Positions 16,141-24,291 of a stretch of 64,000 bases of DNA are shown piece by piece. The DNA is taken from assembly GCF_029439455.1 (NCBI RefSeq), contig NZ_JAQFVG010000358.1, positions 62,001-126,000 of the forward strand, read 5' to 3'. The DNA is from Caballeronia sp. BR00000012568055 (lineage in GTDB: Bacteria > Pseudomonadota > Gammaproteobacteria > Burkholderiales > Burkholderiaceae). Below the pieces are notes generated by a model. That model was not told where the DNA came from. It saw nothing but the letters and a program-made list of their open reading frames with translations, and did no database searches. Made by a program: the position numbers and the translations under genes. Each line of letters opens with the position of its first letter. Position 1 is the stretch's first letter.

Positions 16141-16609
16141 GATCTTCTCCCCTGCGCCCCTGCGCAGCGGCCATGCGATTAAGTGTTCGAGCAACCCGCA
16201 CCTGCAACACCGGTCAGCGTGCCGTCGCGCATGACGCGCAACCTAAAGACGCTTGTCGCTTCCCGGCTACTGCTATGGAGCACGACGGTTTTTCGGCTAT
16301 TTCAGCTATGGGCGCTCGGTCTCACCGCGCCTTGGTGCTCACCGCGGTGCCTATCTTGTTAACGGCCCGCACGTGTCAGTTATAACGTTTTGGTCCGGTA
16401 AAAAGGTGCGGCAGCGCACGCGAGGACGACATTTTTACACGAACCGCACGTTCGTGCAGTGCGGAAGAAGCATCGGAAACCCTTATCGGGCGGGCATTTC
16501 GGCGTGCTTCACTGCAAAAAACTTTGCTCCTATCGGGATTTACCCTGAGTCGCGTAGTTTGCGCTCAAGCATGTTGTCAAAAAGCAAAAATCTTTCACGC
16601 CGATGCTGT
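16141..16609. other. Intergenic region between the paralogue pair and tag
   Basis: About 470 bp with no convincing gene. It is less GC-rich than its surroundings around 16375-16620. It must hold the minus-strand promoter of the paralogue pair. An inverted repeat around CGAACCGCACGTTCG (about 16440-16454) is the only clear structure. Confidence 0.4.
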
Positions 16610-17215
16610 TCAGGTTTTTGACTTGGCTGTGGATTTGCGTTTTGTCTTAGGTTTCGTTCGCGCGTCGCAGTCGTCGGCGTGATCGTTGACGAGGCCGGCC
16701 GCCTGCATGAACGCATAGCAAATGGTCGTGCCGACGAACTTGCAGCCGTACTTTTTCAGCGCTTTCGATAGCGCATCCGATTCAGGCGTGGACGCGGGCG
16801 TCGGGTTCTTCGCGTTGCGCGGCGTATCGATCGGTTTGCCATCGACGAAGGACCAGACGAAGTCGGCGAACGATCCGTGTTCGGCTTGAATCTGCTTCAC
16901 GGCGCGCGCATTCAGCAGCGTCGATTCGATCTTCCCGCGATGCCGCACGATCCGCGCATCGCCCACGATCCGATCGACGTCCTTCTCCGTCATGCGCGCA
17001 ACCTTATCGATATCGAAGTCTTTGAATAGCGCGCGATAACCGTCGCGCTTGTTGAGAATGGTTGACCACGACAAGCCCGCCTGCGCGCCTTCGAGCACGA
17101 GCATTTCGAACAAGTGATGATCGTCGTGCGATGGCACGCCCCATTCGGTGTCGTGGTAATGCGCCATCGCATCGGTCGTTGCCCATGCGCAGCGTTTTGC
17201 TTCGGTCGCCTTCAT
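16610..17215 (-). CDS. tag: DNA-3-methyladenine glycosylase I
   Basis: 201 residues. RCAWATTDAMAHYHDTEWGVPSHDDHHLFEMLVLEGAQAGLSWSTILNKRDGYR is the Tag signature, with the catalytic-pocket Glu and Trp residues. A C-terminal HADDC with the N-terminal Cys-His set gives the zinc site of this family. Tag removes 3-methyladenine from alkylated DNA in base-excision repair. The C-terminus is a basic KPKTKRKSTAKSKT tail not needed for the fold. It is divergent from the kinase-like gene at 17327. Confidence 0.93.
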   Translation of the reverse strand: MKATEAKRCAWATTDAMAHYHDTEWGVPSHDDHHLFEMLVLEGAQAGLSWSTILNKRDGYRALFKDFDIDKVARMTEKDVDRIVGDARIVRHRGKIESTLLNARAVKQIQAEHGSFADFVWSFVDGKPIDTPRNAKNPTPASTPESDALSKALKKYGCKFVGTTICYAFMQAAGLVNDHADDCDARTKPKTKRKSTAKSKT

Positions 17216-17326
17216 CGCGATACCCCCGGTTTCAGAATCGCGCCAGCATAGCGGAAGATCGGCGTCGCGCGGCCTATGCCGTTCGGCTGATTGGCGCGCG
17301 TCCTTGTCGCCGGTAAGCTTGCGGGC

Positions 17327-18223
17327 ATGACTCTCACCTCATCTCATTTTTCGGGCGATTTCCTGCTCGGTATCGACGGCGGCGGCAGCGGCACGCGCGT
17401 GATTCTCGCCGATGCAAACGGCATCGAACTCGCGCGCGCCAGCGGCGGTCCGTCGGGCCTCGGGCTTGGCGTCGAGCGTGCGTGGCAATCGATCGGCGAT
17501 GCCTGCAAGCGCGCATTCGATACCGCCGGCCTCGCCTTCGACTGGCGCGCGTGTTCGCTCGGCTGCGGCCTCGCGGGCGTCAATAACGCGGACTGGCTCG
17601 CGGCGTTTCTGGCGCACGCGCCGGACGTCCGTGCGCTCAGCGTCGAAAGCGATGCCTACACGACCGTACTCGGCGCGCACGGCGGCGCGGCGGGCGTGAT
17701 CGTCGCGCTTGGGACGGGCAGCATCGCGGCATCGCTGGATGCGGCGGGCGTGTGTCGCATTTCCGGCGGCTACGGTTTTCCGAGCGGCGACGAAGCCAGT
17801 GGCGCGTGGCTCGGCCTGCGCGCCGTGGTGCATCTTCAACGCGTACTCGATGGCCGCAGCCCCGCCGATGCCTGGTCGCGCGAACTGCTCGCCCGCACCG
17901 GCGCGACGGATCGCGACAGCCTGGTGGTCTGGCTGTGCGCCGCGAACCAAACCGCCTACGCGACGCTCGCGCCCACGGTCTTCGAGTTCCGCGATCATCC
18001 CGAGGCCGCGCGTTTGCTCGAACGCGCGGGCGAGGAAATCGGCCTGCTCGTAACGGCGCTCGATCCGCGCGGCGAGTTACCTGTCGCGTTGTGTGGCGGT
18101 CTCGGCGCGCCCTTCGAACCGTTCGTGCCGATCGCCATTCGCGAGCGCTTGCGCGCACCACGCGCCGATTCCGCCGCCGGTGCGCTGGAACTCGCGCGAA
18201 GGGCCGTCAAAAGCGCGCGATAA
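17327..18223 (+). CDS. BadF/BadG/BcrA/BcrD-type ATPase, N-acetylglucosamine kinase-like
   Basis: 298 residues with the actin/hexokinase ATPase fold: phosphate-1 motif LLGIDGGGSGTRVILAD (about 12-28), GCGLAGVNNADW, phosphate-2 region GVIVALGTGSIAAS, GGYGFPSGDEASGAWLGLRAV and the adenosine-binding VALCGGLGAPF. This set is typical of N-acetylglucosamine or glucosamine kinases acting in cytoplasmic amino-sugar recycling. Substrate is inferred from family only. ATG 17327 was chosen over an upstream in-frame ATG at 17291. The Cof-type phosphatase follows after 46 bp and may be co-transcribed. Confidence 0.82.
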   Translation: MTLTSSHFSGDFLLGIDGGGSGTRVILADANGIELARASGGPSGLGLGVERAWQSIGDACKRAFDTAGLAFDWRACSLGCGLAGVNNADWLAAFLAHAPDVRALSVESDAYTTVLGAHGGAAGVIVALGTGSIAASLDAAGVCRISGGYGFPSGDEASGAWLGLRAVVHLQRVLDGRSPADAWSRELLARTGATDRDSLVVWLCAANQTAYATLAPTVFEFRDHPEAARLLERAGEEIGLLVTALDPRGELPVALCGGLGAPFEPFVPIAIRERLRAPRADSAAGALELARRAVKSAR

Positions 18224-18269
18224 AATAACGCACTTCGCAGCGCCTTCCATCCGCTCAAAAAAGGCAGTC

Positions 18270-19097
18270 ATGTATTCGGTCATCGCAACTGATCTCGACG
18301 GTACGCTGCTGCACAGCGACCACACGCTCGATCCCTTTACAGCTGAAACCGTGCGCACGCTGGCGGCGCGTGGTATCGACATCATCATCGCGACGGGCAG
18401 ACATTACCGCGATGTCGCCGGAATTCGCGATCTGCTCGGCGTGGACGCGTATCTCATTACGTCGAACGGCGCGCGTGTGCATGCGCCTGGCGACGAGTGC
18501 GTCTACTCGCGCAATATCGATCCCGCTTTCGTGCGCCGTCTGGTGCAGCCCGATCTCGCGGGCGGCAGCGGCCGCGTGGTCGTCAATCTCTTCGCCGACG
18601 ACGCCTGGCTGATCGATCGTCACGCTCCCGAACTGCTGGTGTTCCATCAGGATTCCGGCTTCAAGTACGAGGTGATGGATCTGACGCAGCACGACGGCGA
18701 GGACATCGCGAAGGTGCTGTATATCGGCGATCCGGCGGATTTGAAGGAGACCGCCGCCAATCTGGAACGCGAGTTCGGCGATTCGCTCTACGTCACGTAT
18801 TCGCTTCCCGATTGCCTTGAAGTCATGACCTGCGATGTATCGAAAGGGCGCGCGCTGCGCTTCGTGCTGGATCGGCTGGATGCGAGTCCGAAGCAGTGTG
18901 TGGCCTTCGGCGACAACATGAACGATATCGACTTGCTGGAAACGGCTGGGCATCCGTTCATGATGAACAACGCGAATCCCGACCTCATCAAGCGTTTGCC
19001 GAACGTGCCGCGTATTGGCTCGAACTTCGAGGCGGGCGTCGCGCATCAGCTTCGCAAGCTGTTCGAGATTCGCGACGACCTCGCCTCGGGCGCTTGA
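18270..19097 (+). CDS. Cof-type HAD-IIB family hydrolase (YbiV-like sugar/nucleotide phosphatase)
   Basis: 275 residues. HAD motif I IATDLDGTLLHSDHTL (Asp8, Asp10), motif II ITSNGARV, motif III Lys in DVSKGRALRFVL, and motif IV VAFGDNMNDIDLLETAG with the Mg2+ aspartates. The class IIB cap lies between motifs II and III. These enzymes dephosphorylate sugar phosphates, FMN or pyridoxal phosphate with broad specificity. AAAAGGCAG upstream supports the ATG at 18270. It may work with the adjacent sugar-kinase-like protein, but this is only suggested by proximity. Confidence 0.88.
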   Translation: MYSVIATDLDGTLLHSDHTLDPFTAETVRTLAARGIDIIIATGRHYRDVAGIRDLLGVDAYLITSNGARVHAPGDECVYSRNIDPAFVRRLVQPDLAGGSGRVVVNLFADDAWLIDRHAPELLVFHQDSGFKYEVMDLTQHDGEDIAKVLYIGDPADLKETAANLEREFGDSLYVTYSLPDCLEVMTCDVSKGRALRFVLDRLDASPKQCVAFGDNMNDIDLLETAGHPFMMNNANPDLIKRLPNVPRIGSNFEAGVAHQLRKLFEIRDDLASGA

Positions 19098-19114
19098 GCC
19101 TCATTTAACTGCGC

Positions 19115-19396
19115 TTATCCACGACGGCCCCAGTTGCCGTGATCGGGACCGTGATCCCAGCCGGCGCGGTTCCAGTGGCCGTTGTCATGACGATAGTTGT
19201 CGTGCCAGCGGGGTTCATCGTGACGATAGTACGGCGCGCGATAAACCGGCGGCGCGGGTCGCACGTACACCGGCGCAGCGTAAGCCGGCGCGCCGAGCGA
19301 CAGTCCGATGTTCAGGTCGGTGTGAGCCTGAGCCGCGCCGACTGCACCGATCGCGAGGCCGGCAGCTACGAGCATATGGGTGACGATGCGCTTCAT
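19115..19396 (-). CDS. Small secreted protein rich in His, Tyr, Pro, Trp and Arg
   Basis: 93 residues: signal peptide MKRIVTHMLVAAGLAIGAVGAAQA, then a mature part of about 69 residues (PVYVRPAPPVYRAPYYRHDEPRWHDNYRHDNGHWNRAGWDHGPDHGNWGRRG) of low complexity with repeated H-D/N and W residues. Similar periplasmic/surface proteins with PXPV or YXWGXW repeats are common in Burkholderiales, where they are uncharacterised. The histidines could bind metal, but this is speculation. An AAAGGAGAACC ribosome-binding site precedes the ATG. Confidence 0.8.
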   Translation of the reverse strand: MKRIVTHMLVAAGLAIGAVGAAQAHTDLNIGLSLGAPAYAAPVYVRPAPPVYRAPYYRHDEPRWHDNYRHDNGHWNRAGWDHGPDHGNWGRRG

Positions 19397-19647
19397 TGTG
19401 GTTCTCCTTTAGAGCGACGCGTGTCGCATGAGTCCAATGTAAGCGCCGCCCGTCTTACACGCTTCGACGACTTGTTACTGTGTGCAAGCGAGGCGAAAGG
19501 ATGGTTTTGGCGTTGTGATTGCCGCGAAAGCCTTATGTGGCAAGGCTTTATATTCCGCCGATGAATCCCGCAACGAAAATAATAAGCATGCTTCGTAATT
19601 GCCGATTACATTTGTCGCGCCGTTTTAATCCTGACGGCGGAAAAGCA
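19397..19647. other. Intergenic region with an inverted repeat
   Basis: No gene seen. AAAGCCTT (19527-19534) and AAGGCTTT (19542-19549) form an 8-bp inverted repeat with a 7-nt loop. It has no T-run on the minus strand and only ATATT on the plus strand, so it is either a weak terminator or an operator for the secreted-protein gene. Confidence 0.4.
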
Positions 19648-19678
19648 AAACGGGCGCATGAAGCGCCCGTTTCTTTTA
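19645..19678. terminator. Bidirectional intrinsic terminator after aqpZ
   Basis: 10-bp stem AAACGGGCGC (19648-19657), loop ATGAA, GCGCCCGTTT (19663-19672), with T-rich sequence on either strand. It lies 21 bp after the aqpZ stop. Confidence 0.85.
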
Positions 19679-19698
19679 CAGCGTGAACTACTGGCCGA

Positions 19699-20427
19699 TT
19701 AACGCGCCACCACGCCCGCAACGTGCGAACGCGTTTCACGCGTCAGTGCCGGATAAACGATACCGGCGATGATCGCGCCAGCGATCGGCGCAATCCAGAA
19801 CAGCCACAACTGATCCAGCGCCCAGCCGCCAACGAACAATGCCGGACCCGTCGAGCGAGCCGGATTCACCGACGTGTTGGTGACCGGAATCGAAATCAGG
19901 TGGATCAGCGTCAGGCACAGACCGATGGCGATCGGTGCGAAGCCCTTCGGTGCGCGGTCATCGGTGGCGCCGAGGATCACGAACAGGAAGAAGAACGTCA
20001 TCACGACTTCGCAGATCAGCGCTGCGATCATCGAATAGCCGCCCGGCGAGTGCTCGCCGAAGCCGTTTGCAGCAAAGCCGCTGGCGACCAGATCGAAGCC
20101 CGGCGCGCCGGTTGCGATCATCGACAGCACCCACGCGCCCAGCGTTGCGCCGATCACTTGCGCCACGATATACGGCACGAGGTCACGCACCGGGAAACGG
20201 CCAGCCGCCGCGAGACCGATGCTGACAGCCGGATTCAGATGGCAGCCCGACACGTGGCCGATAGCGAACGCCATGGTGAGCACGGTAAGGCCGAACGCCA
20301 GCGAAACGCCAGCCAGACCGATACCAACGTGAGGGAAGGCTGCGGCGAGCACGGCGCTTCCGCAACCGCCCAGCACGAGCCAGAAAGTACCGAAAATTTC
20401 AGCGCCGAGACGCTTGGTCAGATGCAT
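19699..20427 (-). CDS. aqpZ: Aquaporin Z
   Basis: 242 residues, six membrane helices plus two half-helices with both NPA motifs: [13 protein letters not shown] and [16 protein letters not shown]. The N-terminus [28 protein letters not shown] matches AqpZ closely. It is a water-selective inner-membrane channel. AGGA lies upstream of the ATG at 20427. Longer in-frame starts would add a non-hydrophobic extension not found in the family. It is a single-gene transcript flanked by strong terminators. Confidence 0.94.
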   Translation of the reverse strand: MHLTKRLGAEIFGTFWLVLGGCGSAVLAAAFPHVGIGLAGVSLAFGLTVLTMAFAIGHVSGCHLNPAVSIGLAAAGRFPVRDLVPYIVAQVIGATLGAWVLSMIATGAPGFDLVASGFAANGFGEHSPGGYSMIAALICEVVMTFFFLFVILGATDDRAPKGFAPIAIGLCLTLIHLISIPVTNTSVNPARSTGPALFVGGWALDQLWLFWIAPIAGAIIAGIVYPALTRETRSHVAGVVAR

Positions 20428-20635
20428 GATCCTGCCTACTTGAAGTGGTGAACGACTATTTGTCAAATGCAAGAGCAACCGCGCTCGATGCGGAGCGCAG
20501 TTTAATGGCGAGTTCTTTTGCAAACTGTCAAAATTGGTCGATCGGCGCTCAAATTACAGCAAGTAGGCTGAAACTTCGGATTATTCCGGTTCGAGACTGG
20601 TTGCAATCGGGGAAACTGTTTCGCTTTTATAAGAT

Positions 20636-20671
20636 AAAAAAGCCGCCCCATCGAAATGGGGCGGCTTTTTC
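20636..20671. terminator. Strong bidirectional terminator after the GT4 gene
   Basis: Stem AGCCGCCCCAT (20641-20651), loop CGAA, ATGGGGCGGCT (20656-20666), flanked by an A-run before and a T-run after. It ends the minus-strand glycosyltransferase gene, 28 bp past its stop. Confidence 0.9.
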
Positions 20672-20698
20672 GTTCTACGCAGACAGTCGGAACAGGTC

Positions 20699-21763
20699 TT
20701 AGCCCACCGCAACCTGACGCAGCACCGGACGCTTGGCGGCCTGAAGCATCGCCGTGTAGCTATCGACGTAGTTTTGCGCCATCGTCTTTGCGCTGAAGCG
20801 GCGCTCGAACTGCGCGCGAATTTCCGTGCGATTCAGTTCATCGATCCGATGCAGCGCGCCCACTGCGCCTTGCACGTCTTCGCAGATAAAGCCGGTCACG
20901 CCGTGATCGATCACTTCCGGCACCGAACCACGATTGAACGCGATCACCGGCGTGCCGCACGCCATCGCTTCGATCATCACGAGGCCGAACGGCTCGTTCC
21001 AGTCGATCGGGAACAGCAGCGCCTTCGCGCCCGAAAGGAATTCTGGCTTCTGCGCCTCGTTGATCTCGCCGATGAACTCGACATGCGCCTGCGACAGCAG
21101 CGGTTCGATCGTCGATTTGAAGTATTCCTGATCGACCTTGTCCACCTTCGCAGCGATCTTCAGCGGCAACCCGCTTTGCGCGGCGATCTTGATCGCCAGA
21201 TCAGCGCGCTTTTCCGGGCAAATACGGCCCAGAAACGCCAGATATTCCGGCTTCTTGTCCGTACGCGGCGTCAGCAGATCGTCCGGCAGACCGTGATAAA
21301 CCGTGTTCAGCCAATTTGCCTGCGGCAGCGGTCCGCGCTGGTTATCCGAAATCGAAATCACGTTCGCCTTCGTGAACGTATTGAAGATCGGTTGCAGTTC
21401 GGGCAGGTCGAGACGGCCGTGCAGCGTCGTCACGAACGGCGTGTCCATCTGCGTGAACAGCGGGAACGGCATGTAATCGAGGTGGAAATGCAGCACGTCG
21501 AATTCGTGCGCGCGGCGGCGGACGTTTTCGAGCAGCAGCATGTGCGGCGCGAGCGCATCGCGGATGGTCGGATCGAGACGCAGCGCGCGCGGCCAGGCCG
21601 CTTCGAGCGTTGCCTTCGTTTGCGAATCGCCGCTGGCGAACAAGGTTACATCGTGGCCGAGATCGACGAGTGCATCGGTCAGATACGACACGACGCGCTC
21701 AGTGCCGCCGTAAAACTTCGGGGGAACTGCTTCGTGCAACGGTGCAATTTGTGCGATTCGCAT
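20699..21763 (-). CDS. Glycosyltransferase family 4 protein
   Basis: 354 residues, GT-B fold. N-terminal glycine loop PPKFYGGTERVVSYLTDALVDLGHDVTLFASG; C-terminal nucleotide-sugar site PEYLAFLGRICPEKRADLAIKIA and the EX7E motif in WNEPFGLVMIEAMACGTPVIAFNRGSVPEVI. It is cytoplasmic or membrane-associated. Donor and acceptor are not predictable; many Burkholderia carry a similar solitary gene. It is a monocistronic unit divergent from flhDC with a 592-bp shared upstream region, and need not be linked to motility. Confidence 0.88.
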   Translation of the reverse strand: MRIAQIAPLHEAVPPKFYGGTERVVSYLTDALVDLGHDVTLFASGDSQTKATLEAAWPRALRLDPTIRDALAPHMLLLENVRRRAHEFDVLHFHLDYMPFPLFTQMDTPFVTTLHGRLDLPELQPIFNTFTKANVISISDNQRGPLPQANWLNTVYHGLPDDLLTPRTDKKPEYLAFLGRICPEKRADLAIKIAAQSGLPLKIAAKVDKVDQEYFKSTIEPLLSQAHVEFIGEINEAQKPEFLSGAKALLFPIDWNEPFGLVMIEAMACGTPVIAFNRGSVPEVIDHGVTGFICEDVQGAVGALHRIDELNRTEIRAQFERRFSAKTMAQNYVDSYTAMLQAAKRPVLRQVAVG

Positions 21764-22090
21764 AACGTGACTCTCCTTATTGGTTAGGCATTGCAGTCAC
21801 GCTCCGGTCGAGCGCTCAACATGCCATTCGGGCGGGCCGCGTGTGTCTGGTGACGCCGCCCGAGATCGGCCCGGAAATACGAAGTGCTCGTGACCGGGTT
21901 ATCCCTTAATGCTCATTATCGGGATCGAGAGCGGCATTTCACGTCATTTTTCAATCGCTTATCGTTGTTACAGCGCGAAACAACTGCTGTTACGAAGTCG
22001 AAAATTGCACTGTTTCCTACGATGAAGGTCGATATGGAGCATCCCGCTTGCCGCGAAGAAGGGCTTTAGCATTGCGTGTGCCTGCGCGTA

Positions 22091-22117
22091 TTAAGTAAGA
22101 CGAATACGCGCCGATAT
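22091..22117 (+). promoter_or_regulatory. Candidate sigma28 promoter upstream of flhDC
   Basis: TTAAGTAA (22091-22098), an 11-nt spacer, then GCCGATAT (22110-22117). The -10 matches the FliA consensus at 7 of 8 positions and the spacing is exact, but the -35 matches only 5 of 8. It lies about 240 bp before the flhD ATG. If real, it would let the late sigma factor feed back on the master regulator. Confidence 0.45.
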
Positions 22118-22151
22118 ACATTTCCGCCGCCGCCAACCCGTACCGGAATCG

Positions 22152-22176
22152 ACGTGTAAGAAGAATTCCTACACGT
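22152..22176. promoter_or_regulatory. Imperfect 25-bp dyad upstream of flhD
   Basis: Outer arms ACGTGTA (22152-22158) and TACACGT (22170-22176) are perfectly inverted, and 10 of the 12 arm positions pair overall. It sits 35 bp downstream of the sigma28-like -10 and about 180 bp upstream of flhD, a plausible operator or leader hairpin. Confidence 0.45.
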
Positions 22177-22355
22177 AAACTCGAAAATTTCCGGCTCGCT
22201 CTCGGCGCGTTCATCCGATACCCCCGCGCACAGACCTGGCTCACAATCGCGTCGAAACTACGAGCGGGACCGGATCGCCCAGCCCGAACACGAGGCGAAT
22301 CCGAGCAAACGTTTCCCGCACGGCCTGACCAGCCATGTATCGACTCGGGGAAAAA

Positions 22356-22679
22356 ATGACGGCCAGCCATACCAGTACGCTCGCGGAAATCCGCGAGGTG
22401 AATCTGTCGTACTTGCTCCTCGCGCAGCGTCTGTTACACGAAGACCGCGTGTCGGCGATGTACCGTCTCGGACTATCGGAACAAGTCGCGCAGGTGCTGA
22501 GTTCGCTTTCGCTTGCGCAGGCGGTGAAGGTGGCGTCGTCCAGCCATTTGCTGTGCCGCTTCCGTTTCGACGATCACACCATCCTCGCGACGCTCGCCGA
22601 CAAGGAAAAGAGCGCTGCGCTCTCCCACGCGCACGCCGCGATTCTGCTGGCCGACGCGCCCACCGAACAGATCGGCTGA
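22356..22679 (+). CDS. flhD: Flagellar transcriptional regulator FlhD
   Basis: 107 residues, MTASHTSTLAEIREVNLSYLLLAQRLLHEDRVSAMYRLGLSEQVAQVLSSLSLAQAVKVASSSHLLCRFRFDDHTIL. This is FlhD: an all-helical dimer with the conserved LNLSYLLLAQRL-like helix and the cysteine region near 69. With FlhC it forms the FlhD4C2 activator of class II flagellar genes. GGGGAAAAAA precedes the ATG at 22356. flhC starts 32 bp after the stop. Confidence 0.94.
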   Translation: MTASHTSTLAEIREVNLSYLLLAQRLLHEDRVSAMYRLGLSEQVAQVLSSLSLAQAVKVASSSHLLCRFRFDDHTILATLADKEKSAALSHAHAAILLADAPTEQIG

Positions 22680-22711
22680 GCGGCTCGTTGGCTCTCCAGC
22701 GCCGCGGGCCG

Positions 22712-23269
22712 ATGGCTACGCGCAGCGTCGTCGCGGAAGTTCGCGAGATCACCCTGGCGATCGAACTGATCGAAATGGGGGCGCGGCTGCAATTGCTCGA
22801 AACTGAGACCAGCCTGTCGCGCGACCGGCTCGTCAAGCTCTACAAGGAGCTGAAGGGCGCGTCGCCGCCGAAAGGCATGCTGCCGTTCTCGACCGACTGG
22901 TTCATGACGTGGCAGCCGAATATCCATTCGTCCCTGTTTCACGCGATCTACCGATTCGTTTCCACACACGACCCCGCGCAGCCGACGATTCAAGCAATCG
23001 TCAAAAGCTACCGTTTATATCTGGAGCATCTCGGCCTGCATGGCGATGAACCCGTGCTGACGCTCACGCGCGCCTGGACGCTGGTCCGCTACTTCGATTC
23101 GAAGATGCTGCAAACCACCGTCTGCACGCGTTGCGGCGGACGTTTCGTCGCGCATGCCTACGATTCGCGGCCCGGTTACATATGCGGCTTATGCCAGCCG
23201 CCATCGCGTGCCGGAAAAACCCGCCGGGCGCAATTTCCAGACATAGCGCGTCACACAACCGCTGCCTAA
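22712..23269 (+). CDS. flhC: Flagellar transcriptional regulator FlhC
   Basis: 185 residues from ATG 22712 (MATRSVVAEVREITLAIELIEMGARLQLLETETSLSRDRLVKLYKE). The family signature GASPPKGMLPFSTDWFMTWQPNIHSSLF is present. The four-cysteine zinc site is VCTRCGGRFVAHAYDSRPGYICGLC. FlhC is the DNA-binding partner of FlhD. No clear Shine-Dalgarno precedes this ATG, but homologues begin at the equivalent residue. The motor/chemotaxis operon follows 158 bp downstream behind its own sigma28 promoter. Confidence 0.94.
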   Translation: MATRSVVAEVREITLAIELIEMGARLQLLETETSLSRDRLVKLYKELKGASPPKGMLPFSTDWFMTWQPNIHSSLFHAIYRFVSTHDPAQPTIQAIVKSYRLYLEHLGLHGDEPVLTLTRAWTLVRYFDSKMLQTTVCTRCGGRFVAHAYDSRPGYICGLCQPPSRAGKTRRAQFPDIARHTTAA

Positions 23270-23353
23270 AAACAGTAAAAACGACGCCGCATCAATCAGC
23301 CACAGCCAATCCCCGCGTGGCTTTTACCGTTTGCCCGGTTAGAAACGTCCTAC

Positions 23354-23380
23354 CAAAGTTTTTTTGTCGAGTGCCGTAAA
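23354..23380 (+). promoter_or_regulatory. Sigma28 (FliA) promoter of the mot-che operon
   Basis: CAAAGTTT (23354-23361, 7 of 8 to consensus), 11-nt spacer, GCCGTAAA (23373-23380, 6 of 8). It lies 48 bp before the motA start codon and makes the downstream operon a class III flagellar unit. Confidence 0.82.
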
Positions 23381-23427
23381 CCAACATAACGGCGGTCATC
23401 CCGCATGCAAATTATGAGGACTCGACT

Positions 23428-24288
23428 GTGCTGATTTTCGTTGGAACGCTCGTGACATTGCTGTCCGTCTTTGGCGGATACGCCATCGAAGGCGGTCACC
23501 TTGGCGCGCTCATGCAGCCCGTCGAAATTCTCATGATCGGTGGCGCGGGCATTGGCGCATTTCTGCTCGGCAACAACATGAAGACGATCAAGGCGACGCT
23601 GCGCGTCATTCCCACCTTGTTCAAAGGCTCCAAGTACAGCAAGGACGTGTACATGGAACTGATGGGTCTGCTCTACGTGTTGCTGGCCAAGGCGCGCAAG
23701 GAAGGCACGCTCGCGCTCGAATCCGATATCGACGATCCCTTCAAGAGCCCGATCTTCAATCAGTATCCGAACGTGCTCGCGGATCATCACATCGTCGAAT
23801 TCATTACGGATTATCTGCGCCTGATGGTCGGCGGCAACATGAATGCGTTCGAGATCGAAAGCCTCATGGACGAGGAAATCGAAACGCATCACGTCGAAGG
23901 CGAAGCGCCGGCGCAGGCGCTGCATAAAGTCGGTGACGCGATGCCTGCGTTCGGTATCGTCGCGGCGGTGATGGGCGTGGTGCACACCATGGCCTCGGCC
24001 GATCAACCGCCCGCTATCCTCGGCGAAATGATCGCGCAGGCGCTGGTCGGCACCTTCCTCGGCATTCTCCTTTCCTACGGTTTCATCGGTCCGATGGCGG
24101 GCGTGGCGGAACAACGTCTTGCCGAGCAAACCAAGATGCTTCAGTGCATCAAGGTGACGATTCTCGCCAGCCTCAACGGCTACGCGCCGTCGATTGCCGT
24201 GGAGTTCGGCCGCAAGGTGTTGTTCTCGACCGAGCGTCCGTCGTTCTCGGAACTCGAAGAGCACGTGCGCAAGGTCAAGGCCAAGTAA
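23428..24288 (+). CDS. motA: Flagellar motor stator protein MotA
   Basis: 286 residues with four membrane helices: LIFVGTLVTLLSVFGGYAIEGG, QPVEILMIGGAGIGAFLLG, and, after a large cytoplasmic loop (about 55-165), MPAFGIVAAVMGVVHTM and IAQALVGTFLGILLSYGFIGPMA. The conserved prolines (PAFG, GPM) and the charged loop residues that contact FliG are present. MotA/MotB is a proton-driven stator. The ATG follows the sigma28 promoter. motB begins 4 nt after the stop. Confidence 0.96.
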   Translation: MLIFVGTLVTLLSVFGGYAIEGGHLGALMQPVEILMIGGAGIGAFLLGNNMKTIKATLRVIPTLFKGSKYSKDVYMELMGLLYVLLAKARKEGTLALESDIDDPFKSPIFNQYPNVLADHHIVEFITDYLRLMVGGNMNAFEIESLMDEEIETHHVEGEAPAQALHKVGDAMPAFGIVAAVMGVVHTMASADQPPAILGEMIAQALVGTFLGILLSYGFIGPMAGVAEQRLAEQTKMLQCIKVTILASLNGYAPSIAVEFGRKVLFSTERPSFSELEEHVRKVKAK

Positions 24289-24291
24289 GCC

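Larger units (their letters stand above)
21764..22355. other. Long regulatory region upstream of flhDC
   Basis: 592 bp without a credible gene. It holds the sigma28-like site at 22091-22117 and the dyad at 22152-22176 described separately. Long control regions are typical of flhDC, the entry point for many inputs to motility. The promoter of the divergent glycosyltransferase must lie at its left end. Confidence 0.6.

Noticed and set aside
16480-16530. CAAAGTTT...GCCGAAAT on the minus strand upstream of the paralogue pair, like a sigma28 promoter
   Set aside because: Spacer is 15 nt instead of 11, so it is unlikely to be recognised.
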